Source: Kocuria sp.
GTDB taxonomy: Bacteria > Actinomycetota > Actinomycetes > Actinomycetales > Micrococcaceae
Direction of reading: 5' to 3'
DNA length: 10,636 bases
Assembly (NCBI GenBank): GCA_030453435.1
Contig: JAKDKI010000053.1
Span: forward strand, 1-10,636
Shown here: in pieces, positions 1 through 6,573 of the stretch
How positions within the stretch are numbered: position 1 is the first letter of the stretch
Layout: every line of letters starts with the position of its first letter
Made by a program: the position numbers and the translations under genes
Notes under the pieces: generated by a model
What the model saw: the letters and a program-made list of their open reading frames with translations, nothing else
Database searches by the model: none
Told to the model about the DNA's origin: nothing

Positions 1-452
1 TGATGCAGGGTTTCGACTTCTCCCGTGCCCTGATCGGCCTGCAGTGCCTGGGGACCGCGGAGGTCACGGTCGAGGAAACCTGGGATTACGTCAGTCACCG
101 CCAGGCCTTCGACCAGCCGCTGTCCAAGTTCCAGGGCGTGTCCTTCCCACTGGCGGAAGCGGAAACTCAGCTCACCGCTGCACGCCTGCTGTGCCTGCGA
201 ACCCTTCACCTGAAGGACACGGGTCAAAAGCACACCAAGGAAGCCGCCATGTGCAAGTGGTGGGCCCCCAAGGTCTCGCACGACGCCATCACCCAGTGTC
301 TGTTGTTGCACGGTCAGTTCGGGTATCGCACGGACAAGCCCATTGAGCAGCGCATGCGTGACGTGCTCGGTCTCCAGATCGGGGACGGCACCGCCCAGAT
401 CATGAAGCTCATCATCGCCCGCCAATCGGCCGGCCGCCAGTTCGCCCCGTAA
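1..452 (+). CDS. acyl-CoA dehydrogenase, C-terminal part (5' end outside window)
   Basis: The gene runs in from the left edge, in frame from base 3, and stops at TAA 450-452. The 149 residues seen match the C-terminal helical domain of acyl-CoA dehydrogenases: FSRALIGLQCLG, then a QAFDQPLSKFQGVSFPLAE stretch (the usual 'R.QFG.PL...Q...F.LA' element), then QCLLLHGQFGY and a C-terminal GDGTAQIMKLIIAR. The family oxidises acyl-CoA to 2-enoyl-CoA with FAD and passes electrons to ETF in the cytoplasm. Next to BadH- and AliA-like genes, the likely substrate is cyclohexanecarboxyl-CoA or a similar alicyclic acyl-CoA (the AliB role); this is inferred from context. The position matching the catalytic Glu of medium-chain acyl-CoA dehydrogenase (Y-E-G-T) is Asp here (bases 384-386). 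The Met codon at base 3 is internal, because the family is about 380 residues long. The next gene starts 42 bp downstream, so they are probably co-transcribed. Confidence 0.88.
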   Translation, partial: MQGFDFSRALIGLQCLGTAEVTVEETWDYVSHRQAFDQPLSKFQGVSFPLAEAETQLTAARLLCLRTLHLKDTGQKHTKEAAMCKWWAPKVSHDAITQCLLLHGQFGYRTDKPIEQRMRDVLGLQIGDGTAQIMKLIIARQSAGRQFAP

Positions 453-494
453 ACCGGGCCCCACCGTTTCGCCCCGAGGAAAGGACCTCACACC

Positions 495-1256
495 ATGACC
501 GCTCAGACTTCAGAATCCACTACCCCTCGCGTTGCCATTGTGACCGGCGCCGGCCAGGGTATCGGCGCGGCCATCGCCGAGCGCCTCGCCCAGGACGGGT
601 TGCGCGTGGTCATCGCCGATCTCAACGAAGAGACGGCTAACGCCACCGCAGACCGCATCGGTGACCAAGCCATGGGGGTGCGTGCCGATATCACCAGTTC
701 GGACGACGTCGCCGCCCTCGTCGCGCACGTGCTCGACACCTGGGGCAGCATCGACGTGCTCGTGAACAACGCCGGGTGGGACAAGGTGGGCCCGTTCCTG
801 GACAGCGGACCCGAGACCTGGGAACGCATCATCGGCATCAACCTGATGGGCACCCTGACCATGAGTCACGCGGTGATGAGCGTGATGAAGGAACAGGGTT
901 CGGGCGCCGTGATCAACATCGGCTCCGACGCCGCTCGCGTGGGTTCCACCGGCGAGGCCGTCTACTCCGCGTGCAAGGGTGGGCTGGTCGCGTTCTCCAA
1001 GACCATGGCGCGCGAACTCGCCCGCTACGGGGTCACGGTCAATGCCGTGTGCCCCGGTCCCGCCGATACACCCCTGTTCGAAGAAATCGGTAAAGAGAAC
1101 CCCAAACTCCGCGAGTCCCTGGAACGCGCGATCCCGCTGCGACGCTTGGCTCAGCCGGAGGATCTGGCCAACGCCGTGGCCTTCATGGCCTCCCCGCAAT
1201 CCAACTACATCACCGGCCAGACGCTGTCCGTCAGCGGCGGCCTCACCATGATCTGA
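495..1256 (+). CDS. badH: BadH-like SDR: 2-hydroxycyclohexanecarboxyl-CoA dehydrogenase
   Basis: This 253-residue classical short-chain dehydrogenase/reductase probably oxidises the 2-hydroxyl of a cyclic 2-hydroxyacyl-CoA to the ketone with NAD+. It has a complete active site: cofactor motif TGAGQGIG at 17-24, NNAG at 91-94, and catalytic tetrad N116, S144, Y157 and K161. NNAGWD, SDAARVGSTGEAVYSACKGG and the C-terminal ITGQ.LSVSGGLTM closely resemble R. palustris BadH as I remember it. The acidic residue after strand 2 (IADLNEE) fits NAD rather than NADP. The ATG at 495 is preceded by GAGGAAAGGA (476-485), nine bases away. It lies in an operon after an acyl-CoA dehydrogenase and before an AliA-like ligase, which strengthens the pathway call. 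Other 3-hydroxyacyl-CoA or FabG-like substrates remain possible. Confidence 0.82.
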   Translation: MTAQTSESTTPRVAIVTGAGQGIGAAIAERLAQDGLRVVIADLNEETANATADRIGDQAMGVRADITSSDDVAALVAHVLDTWGSIDVLVNNAGWDKVGPFLDSGPETWERIIGINLMGTLTMSHAVMSVMKEQGSGAVINIGSDAARVGSTGEAVYSACKGGLVAFSKTMARELARYGVTVNAVCPGPADTPLFEEIGKENPKLRESLERAIPLRRLAQPEDLANAVAFMASPQSNYITGQTLSVSGGLTMI

Positions 1257-1320
1257 CGCTGCGGACAACCCACGCGGCAATCGCCCGCGGACAGTCCCAG
1301 CGTGCAAAGGAGCACCCGTC

Positions 1321-2979
1321 ATGACCACGTATGAAACTCTTCTGACCCAGGACATCATCGACCACAACACTCAAGCCGGCTACTGGGATGGTCAGATCCT
1401 CACCGATCATCTGGACCGGGCCGTGGAACGCGACCCGAACGCCGTCGCCTCCGTGGACTCCCGCGGTTCACTGACCTACGGCGAACTGGCGCAGCAGGTG
1501 GAGCGCACCGCGCACGGCCTCATCCAGCTGGGCCTGGGCCGCGGCGACGTGATCTCGTTGCAGCTGCCCAACTGGAAGGAATGGGTGATCCTGCACTTGG
1601 CCGCCGTGCGGATCGGTGCGGTGACCAACCCGCTCATCCCCATTTATCGCGACCGCGAAATCTCGTTCATGATGGAACGCGCAACCACCCGGATCCTGGT
1701 GGTACCCGATACTTTCCGCGGCTACGACCACCTGGCCCTGGCCCGTCGGATGGTGGGCGGCCAGCAGGATCCGGCACGCGTGATGGTGCTCGCCCAGGAC
1801 CCCGCCAACCCGCCCGCGCTCGAAGACGGCGAGATCGCGTGGGACGAGTTCATCGCCACCGACTGGGAATCGAAAGGTTCTCCGGAGGAGCTGGCCGAGC
1901 GCCGCCCCGATGCCAACGACGTGGCCCTGCTGATGTTCACCTCCGGGACCACCGGCCGGCCCAAGGGCGTGATGCACACGCACAACACGGTCTGCGCGGC
2001 GGGTCTGCCCTGGCCCGACCGCATGGGAATGGACCACCAGGACGTGATCCACATGGCCTCGACCTTCGGTCACCTCACCGGTTACCTGTTCGGTGTGGAA
2101 CTGCCCATCCTGCTCGGTGCCAAGGGTGTGTTCCAGGACGTGTGGAACAAGGAGAAGTTCGTGGAGCTGATTGCCGAACACGGCATCACCCACACTTCAG
2201 GCGCAACACCGTTCCTGCACGACCTTCTGGAGGCCTCGAACCTGGCCGATCACGATGTCTCCTCCCTGCAGAGGTTCTGCTGCATGGGCGCACCGATTCC
2301 ACGCGTGCTGCTGCGCAACGCCCGCGAAGAGGTCCCCGGGCTGTCCGTGTTGGGCGGTTGGGGCCAGACAGAATGTGCGTTGTCCACGTGCGGTTATCCG
2401 AGTGATCCGATCGAGAAGATCACCTCTACGGACGGCCGCCCCGTGCGCGGCATCGAAGTGCGGATCACGGACCTTGACGGCAGGTCACTGCCGGCAGGCT
2501 CCGAGGGCAAGCTCTGGGTGCGGGGTCCGTCTCTGTTCGTGGGATATCTGGGTCAGCTGGACAAGACCCGCGAGGACTTCGACGGCGAATGGTTCGACAC
2601 CGGAGACTTGGCCACCGTTGATGAGGACGGTTACCTGACCATCGCCGGGCGATCCAAGGACCTGATCATTCGCGGCGGCGAGAACATTCCGGTCGCTTAT
2701 CTGGAGAACGTACTGCACGAGCACCCGGACATCGCGTCCGTGGCGATCGTGGGCGCACCCCACGCACGGCTACAGGAGATCGCCTGCGCGGCCGTGATGA
2801 TGAACGAGGGCGCCGCGCCGCTGACGCTCGACACACTGAGGGCTTTCCTGGACGAGAAGGGTGTGGCCAAGTCCTACTGGCCGGAACGCGTTGAAATCCT
2901 GGAGGACTTCCCGCGCACCCCGTCCGGCAAAATCCAGAAATACCACCTGCGCGAACGATTCACGGAGGACACCGCATGA
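1321..2979 (+). CDS. aliA: AliA-like cyclohexanecarboxylate-CoA ligase (acyl-CoA synthetase)
   Basis: This 552-residue AMP-forming acyl-CoA synthetase of the ANL superfamily converts a carboxylic acid, ATP and CoA to the acyl-CoA, AMP and PPi. All core motifs are intact: the P-loop TSGTTGRPKG at 207-216, GGWGQTE at 345-351, WFDTGD at 424-429, the hinge and A8 region GRSKDLIIRGGENI at 443-456, and the adenylation lysine K537 in PSGKIQK. The N-terminal region (YWDGQILTDHLDRAVERDP, and IPIYRDREISFMMERA) resembles proteins annotated as cyclohexanecarboxylate-CoA ligase. The substrate is inferred from this and from the neighbouring BadH-like gene; another alicyclic or branched acid is possible. 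The ATG at 1321 has AAAGGAG (1306-1312) eight bases upstream. The 64-bp gap from badH has no convincing terminator. The stop overlaps the next gene's start (ATGA), which suggests translational coupling. Confidence 0.82.
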   Translation: MTTYETLLTQDIIDHNTQAGYWDGQILTDHLDRAVERDPNAVASVDSRGSLTYGELAQQVERTAHGLIQLGLGRGDVISLQLPNWKEWVILHLAAVRIGAVTNPLIPIYRDREISFMMERATTRILVVPDTFRGYDHLALARRMVGGQQDPARVMVLAQDPANPPALEDGEIAWDEFIATDWESKGSPEELAERRPDANDVALLMFTSGTTGRPKGVMHTHNTVCAAGLPWPDRMGMDHQDVIHMASTFGHLTGYLFGVELPILLGAKGVFQDVWNKEKFVELIAEHGITHTSGATPFLHDLLEASNLADHDVSSLQRFCCMGAPIPRVLLRNAREEVPGLSVLGGWGQTECALSTCGYPSDPIEKITSTDGRPVRGIEVRITDLDGRSLPAGSEGKLWVRGPSLFVGYLGQLDKTREDFDGEWFDTGDLATVDEDGYLTIAGRSKDLIIRGGENIPVAYLENVLHEHPDIASVAIVGAPHARLQEIACAAVMMNEGAAPLTLDTLRAFLDEKGVAKSYWPERVEILEDFPRTPSGKIQKYHLRERFTEDTA

Positions 2980-3752
2980 ACACCGACCTGCTCACCACGG
3001 ATCTCACCGATGGTTTACTGACCGTCACCATCAACCGACCCGAGGTGCGTAACGCCCTCAACGCGGACGTGCTGTCAGAAATCGGTGAGGTCCTCGACCA
3101 CGCGGAATCGGATGACGCCGTACAAGGCATCATCTTCACCGGAGCGGGGGAGAAGGCCTTCATCGCGGGCGCGGACATCTCCGGTCTGGTCAACTACACG
3201 GCATTGGACGGTTTGAATGCGTCCATGCAGAAGCTCTACGACCGGATCGAGAACTTTCCGCGCCCGACCCTTGCCGCAATCAACGGTTACGCGCTCGGTG
3301 GTGGCTGTGAACTGGCCATGGCGTGTGATCTGAGATTTGCGTCCACCAACGCTCAGATCGGTCTGCCCGAAACGGCACTCGGGGTGCTTCCCGGGGCGGG
3401 CGGCACTCAACGCCTGAGCAGGCTGGTGGGCCGGGGCCGCGCCGTCGACATGATCCTTTCCGGCAGGTTCGTACCCGCGGACGAGGCCCTGCACATGGGT
3501 CTCGTGACGCGCGTGGTCGCCCCGGAGGAACTGCTGAACGCCGCTCGGGAGAAATTGGAGGGCATCGCGGCGCGCGGTCCATTGGCCATCAGACTGGCTA
3601 AGCTCGTGATCAGACACGGTGCGGATGCCGATCAGGCGACCGGCCAGATCATCGAACGCCTCGCGCAGTCTTTGCTGTATCAGAGCGAGGACAAGGCGGA
3701 GGGCGCCGGGGCGTTCCTGGAGAAACGTACACCGCGATTCACGGGTCAGTGA
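2976..3752 (+). CDS. enoyl-CoA hydratase (crotonase family; BadK-type role)
   Basis: This 258-residue crotonase-family protein adds water to a 2-enoyl-CoA to give the 3-hydroxyacyl-CoA. Both catalytic acids of the hydratases are present and correctly spaced: E112 in GGGCELAMACD and E132 in GLPETALG, 20 residues apart as in rat mitochondrial hydratase (144/164). The oxyanion-hole segments KAFIAGADI and GYALGGG, the PGAGGTQRL motif and a C-terminal FLEKRTPRF are also present. In this operon the natural role is hydration of cyclohex-1-ene-1-carboxyl-CoA (BadK role), between the acyl-CoA dehydrogenase and the BadH-like step. The crotonase sequence alone does not fix the substrate. The start overlaps the aliA stop (ATGA), with GGAGG seven bases upstream. 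The stop TGA overlaps a possible GTG of the next gene. Confidence 0.87.
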   Translation: MNTDLLTTDLTDGLLTVTINRPEVRNALNADVLSEIGEVLDHAESDDAVQGIIFTGAGEKAFIAGADISGLVNYTALDGLNASMQKLYDRIENFPRPTLAAINGYALGGGCELAMACDLRFASTNAQIGLPETALGVLPGAGGTQRLSRLVGRGRAVDMILSGRFVPADEALHMGLVTRVVAPEELLNAAREKLEGIAARGPLAIRLAKLVIRHGADADQATGQIIERLAQSLLYQSEDKAEGAGAFLEKRTPRFTGQ

Positions 3753-3763
3753 GGGGCACGGAC

Positions 3764-4543
3764 ATGAGCTTGGGTCAGCACGTGGGTCAGAAGATTCTGG
3801 TGGTCGGAGCCGGCGGTATTGGTACCGCCACGGTCGAGCACCTGGTCACCGAGGACGCGCGTGTGGTCGTCGCGGGCAGGAACGTGCGCATGGACGGACC
3901 CTTCGATGACCCCAAGGATGAACTGGGCATTGTGCTGGGCCACCTCACCCTCGATATCACCGACGAAGGTGCCGTGGAATGGGGCGTGACGCGTGCCGCG
4001 GAAATCCTCGGCGGCTTGGACGCCCTGGTGGTTACGGCCGGTCACCGTCACGAGCTCGCACCCTTACACGAGACCCAGTCCGGGTGGGCCCGGGAAATCA
4101 TCGAGACCGAGCTGATCGGTGTGATGTCCCTGGTCCGCCACGCCCTGCCCTTCCTTCGCAATGCGGGGAACAAGGGACGGCGGGCGGGCATCGTGGTGGT
4201 CGCCTCGGACAGCGCCAAGGCGGGATCAACGGGGGATGCGGCGTCGTCGGCGGCTCGTTCCGGAGTGCTGGGTATGGTGAAATCGGTGGCCCGAGAGAAT
4301 GCGTCCGTGCCGCTGACCGTCAACGCGGTGTGCCCGGGCCCCACCAACACCGAAATGTATCGCCAAGCAGCCGAGTCCGAGGGGATGACCGGCAAGGTGT
4401 TCTCCGGGATGGCCAAGGGCATTCCGGCCCGCCGGCTGGGCCAGCCCGAAGAAATCGCGGCAACCGTGGCTTTCCTGCTCAGTGAAGGCTCCGCCTACAT
4501 CACGGGACAGGCACTCTCTGTCAGCGGCGGATTGACCATGTGA
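3764..4543 (+). CDS. degenerate SDR-family protein, likely catalytically inactive
   Basis: This is a 259-residue SDR paralogue of the BadH-like enzyme. It shares a long C-terminal half (NAVCPGP, RRLGQPEEIAATVAFLLS, YITGQALSVSGGLTM), and the S...GSTG..A frame aligns without gaps across the active site. The tetrad is lost: Asn becomes E116, Tyr becomes S161 and Lys becomes R165; only S148 remains. NNAG is replaced by VTAG (90-93), and the cofactor loop is shortened to GAGGIG (15-20). The reading frame is intact with normal codon use, so the gene is under selection rather than decaying. A structural or regulatory partner of the BadH-like SDR is plausible, as in BbsCD of anaerobic toluene degradation, where one SDR subunit is inactive. 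I prefer the ATG at 3764, because GAGGGG (3751-3756) sits seven bases upstream. A GTG at 3749 overlapping the previous stop is the alternative. Confidence 0.85.
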   Translation: MSLGQHVGQKILVVGAGGIGTATVEHLVTEDARVVVAGRNVRMDGPFDDPKDELGIVLGHLTLDITDEGAVEWGVTRAAEILGGLDALVVTAGHRHELAPLHETQSGWAREIIETELIGVMSLVRHALPFLRNAGNKGRRAGIVVVASDSAKAGSTGDAASSAARSGVLGMVKSVARENASVPLTVNAVCPGPTNTEMYRQAAESEGMTGKVFSGMAKGIPARRLGQPEEIAATVAFLLSEGSAYITGQALSVSGGLTM

Positions 4544-5077
4544 CCAGTGCTGATACGGCTAAGCTGCCCATCATGAGTCACGAGGATCCCCTGGAAGACG
4601 TCTTTGCGCCATTCGCGCTGCGCATTTCCTGTGGGCCGCTCAGCATGCGGTTCGTCCGGGACGTCGATGTGCCCGCCATCGCGGCAGCCATCCACGAACA
4701 CGGCATCTATTCCCCCGGACGAGCCCATGCCCTTCATGCGGCGCTGGGCTGAGACCGGCTCGTGGTTGCTGCGGCACGAGCAGGGCAAGGGCATCGGAAC
4801 GCTGATGCGCCAAGCGGTTCTCGCCTTCGCCGTCGACGAGTTGGGCGCCGAGGTGATGGAGTCCGGCGGCATGGTGGGCAATCAGGCGTCCCTGGCCGTG
4901 TCCCGGAAACTCGGTTACGTCCCCAACGGATACCGGCGCCACGTGCACGCCGACGGCGTGGGGTGGCGTGACGTGGAAATGTACCTGTTGGCCCCGGGGG
5001 ACCTGGTGCGCGCCCCGTACCCCGTGGTGGTCACCGGAGCCGCTGCTTTTCGGGCGTCGATCGGGTTGCCCTCCTGA
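4540..5077 (+). pseudogene. GNAT-family N-acetyltransferase, frameshifted and internally deleted
   Basis: The first frame starts at GTG 4540, overlapping the SDR stop, and encodes a typical RimJ/L-like N-terminus (PLEDVFAPFALRISCGPLSMRFVRDVDVPAI, HEHGIYSP). It then runs out of frame to a stop at 4752. The protein continues in another frame from base 4718 (DEPMPFMRRW), so one extra base in the TCCCCCGG run (4711-4718) explains the break. After RRW the sequence jumps directly to AETGSWLLRHEQGKGIGTLMRQAV, the acetyl-CoA binding region, and on through NQASLAVSRKLGYVPNGYRR to the stop at 5077. From memory of actinobacterial homologues, about 45-55 residues of the central beta strands are missing between RRW and ETGSW. 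Two independent lesions argue for a true pseudogene. The acetyl-CoA motif survives (Q/R-x-x-G-x-G/A as QGKGIG). A sequencing error could explain the frameshift but not the deletion. Confidence 0.8.
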
Positions 5078-5091
5078 AAGATCCGTGACGA

Positions 5092-5137
5092 ATGCCCGTC
5101 CCGGCGACCCATTTCGGTCAGCCGCCGGAACGGGCAT
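5092..5137. terminator. bidirectional stem-loop between convergent units
   Basis: The arms 5092-5106 (ATGCCCGTCCCGGCG) and 5123-5137 (CGCCGGAACGGGCAT) form a 15-bp stem with one C-A mismatch and a 16-nt loop. It lies 15 bp after the GNAT remnant stop and 13 bp after (on the minus strand) the monooxygenase stop, the expected place for a shared terminator. There is no strong U-tract, which is common for actinobacterial terminators. Confidence 0.6.
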
Positions 5138-5149
5138 CGTCCGTGAGAA

Positions 5150-6523
5150 TCAGACTCGGAACTTCGCCCCCGTGTGGTCCTCACGCAAGCGCGGACCGGC
5201 GCCGCCGAAGATCTCGCGGGCCGTGCGGGAGGTGGCGGAAGCGGCGTCGGCGGCGGTCAGTACACCGCGTTCGCGCAGAACGGGCGTGACGAACTGACCG
5301 AAGCGCTCGAAGTCGGCCGGGCGCACGCACGCGTTGATGTTGAACCCGTCCAGGTCCGCGACGTCGACCCAGCGCTGGAGCTCGTCGGCGACTTCCTCGG
5401 GGGAGCCGACGATCACGGGGCCGCGGCCGCCAATGGCCACGAACTCGGCGACTCGACGTGGGGTCCACGCGCCGTCGGAATCCATCTTGGTGAACGAGGC
5501 CAGAGCCGAACGGTTCGCGTCCGTCTCCACATGCTCGAGCGGAGCGTCCGGGTCCGCGCTGGACAGGTCCACGCCCGTCCAACCCGCGAACAGGGCGAGC
5601 GCGGCGTCCACGTCCACGTACTGCTTATAGGACTCGAGGCGCTCGCGGGCGGCCTCGGAGGTCTCGGCCACGACCACCGCGGCATTGGTGAAGACCTTGA
5701 TCGAGCGGGGATCGCGGCCGTACGCGGCGGCGGCCTCGCGCAGACCCGAGGTCCACTTGGTGACCTGCTCGGGAGTGGGGCCGGAGAAGAACACGGCCTC
5801 CGCGTGTTTGGCCGCGAATTTCAGCCCGCGCGGGGAGGCCCCGGCCTGGAACAGGAACGGGGTGCGCTGTGGGGTGGGCGCGACCAGGGCCGGCGCCTGG
5901 ACGTCGAAGTACTCGCCCGAATGTCCCGCGACCTTGACCTTGTCGGGATCCACGACGACGCCGCTCGCGGCGTCCGCGACGTAGGCATCGTCCGCGTAGG
6001 AGCCCTCCCACAGCGAATAGACCACGTCCATGTATTCATCGGCGCGGTCGTAACGCTGGTCGTGGGGCAGCTGCTGTCCCAGCCCCAGATTGCGCGCAGC
6101 CGACTCCTGGTAGGAGGTCACCACGTTCCACGCGATCCGCCCATCGGTGAGGGCATCCAGGGTGGAGAAACGACGCGCCAGGTCGTAGGGAGCCGCGTAG
6201 GTGACGGAGGCGGTCACCCCGATATTGAGGGTGCTGGTGGCCTTGGCCAACAGCGGGGCCAGGATCAACGGATCCAATTGGGGCACCTGTACGCCACCGC
6301 GCAGGGCGGCGTCCGCGGAACCGCCGTACACGTCGTAGAGGCCCAGGACGTCGGCCAGGAACAGGCCGTGGAAGCCCGCGTTCTCGATGATCTGGGCCTC
6401 CCGCTCCCAGTGGGACAACTGCGCGTAATTGCGCGACTGGTCCTCCGGGTGCCGCCATAGTCCGGGGGACTGGTGGACGGGTACGGGCATTTCGAAGGCG
6501 TTGAGCAGCAAGGGACGGGGCAA
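5150..6523 (-). CDS. NtaA/SnaA/DszA-family flavin-dependent monooxygenase
   Basis: This 457-residue cytoplasmic protein belongs to the luciferase-like (LLM) TIM-barrel family, NtaA/SnaA/DszA branch. These enzymes take FMNH2 from a separate reductase and O2 to oxygenate substrates such as nitrilotriacetate, pristinamycin precursors, dibenzothiophene sulfone or other organosulfur compounds. Diagnostic segments in order are LLLNAFEMP near the N-terminus, GLWRHPEDQSRNY (21-33), ERE.QIIENAGFHGLFLADVLG, QLDPL, STLDALTDGRIAWNVVTSYQESAARN (120-145), DRADEYMDVVYSLWEGS and a late GSPEEVADELQRWVD. It lies 50 bp downstream of the MFS gene and shares its SAM-riboswitch leader, so a sulfur-source or sulfur-salvage substrate is likely; the exact substrate is unknown. 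I chose TTG at 6523 because it has AAAGGA six bases upstream and keeps the conserved N-terminal strand. The in-frame ATG at 6490 would delete that strand. No flavin reductase is encoded in the window. Confidence 0.85.
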   Translation of the reverse strand: MPRPLLLNAFEMPVPVHQSPGLWRHPEDQSRNYAQLSHWEREAQIIENAGFHGLFLADVLGLYDVYGGSADAALRGGVQVPQLDPLILAPLLAKATSTLNIGVTASVTYAAPYDLARRFSTLDALTDGRIAWNVVTSYQESAARNLGLGQQLPHDQRYDRADEYMDVVYSLWEGSYADDAYVADAASGVVVDPDKVKVAGHSGEYFDVQAPALVAPTPQRTPFLFQAGASPRGLKFAAKHAEAVFFSGPTPEQVTKWTSGLREAAAAYGRDPRSIKVFTNAAVVVAETSEAARERLESYKQYVDVDAALALFAGWTGVDLSSADPDAPLEHVETDANRSALASFTKMDSDGAWTPRRVAEFVAIGGRGPVIVGSPEEVADELQRWVDVADLDGFNINACVRPADFERFGQFVTPVLRERGVLTAADAASATSRTAREIFGGAGPRLREDHTGAKFRV

Positions 6524-6529
6524 GAGGAG

Positions 6530-6535
6530 TCCTTT
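6530..6535 (-). promoter_or_regulatory. ribosome binding site fixing the TTG start of the monooxygenase
   Basis: AAAGGA on the minus strand lies six bases before TTG 6523. No ATG or GTG with a comparable site exists between the MFS stop and the conserved LLLNAFEMP segment, so this site decides the unusual start codon. Confidence 0.6.
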
Positions 6536-6573
6536 CGGGTCGGTGCTGGGACGGGGCCGGGGTTGATTCCGGA

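Noticed and set aside
1256..1303. Possible hairpin between badH and aliA (ACGCTG/CAGCGT).
   Set aside because: Six base pairs around a loop of more than 35 nt is within chance for this base composition and does not look like a terminator.
510..1370. Minus-strand open frame opposite the BadH-like gene.
   Set aside because: It is an antisense shadow with biased composition and no family features; the + strand gene is unambiguous.
3749..3763. GTG at 3749 as start of the second SDR.
   Set aside because: The ATG at 3764 has GAGGGG at proper spacing; the GTG would place that site inside the coding region. It cannot be fully excluded, because GTGA overlap coupling is common.
4711..4752. Programmed frameshift in the GNAT gene at the C-run.
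   Set aside because: The central block of the domain is also missing, so restoring the frame would not give a complete enzyme.
5174..6460. Long open frame on the + strand opposite the monooxygenase (428 codons).
   Set aside because: It is a G+C-driven antisense shadow, rich in Gly, Arg and His with no recognisable motif, opposite a clear family member.
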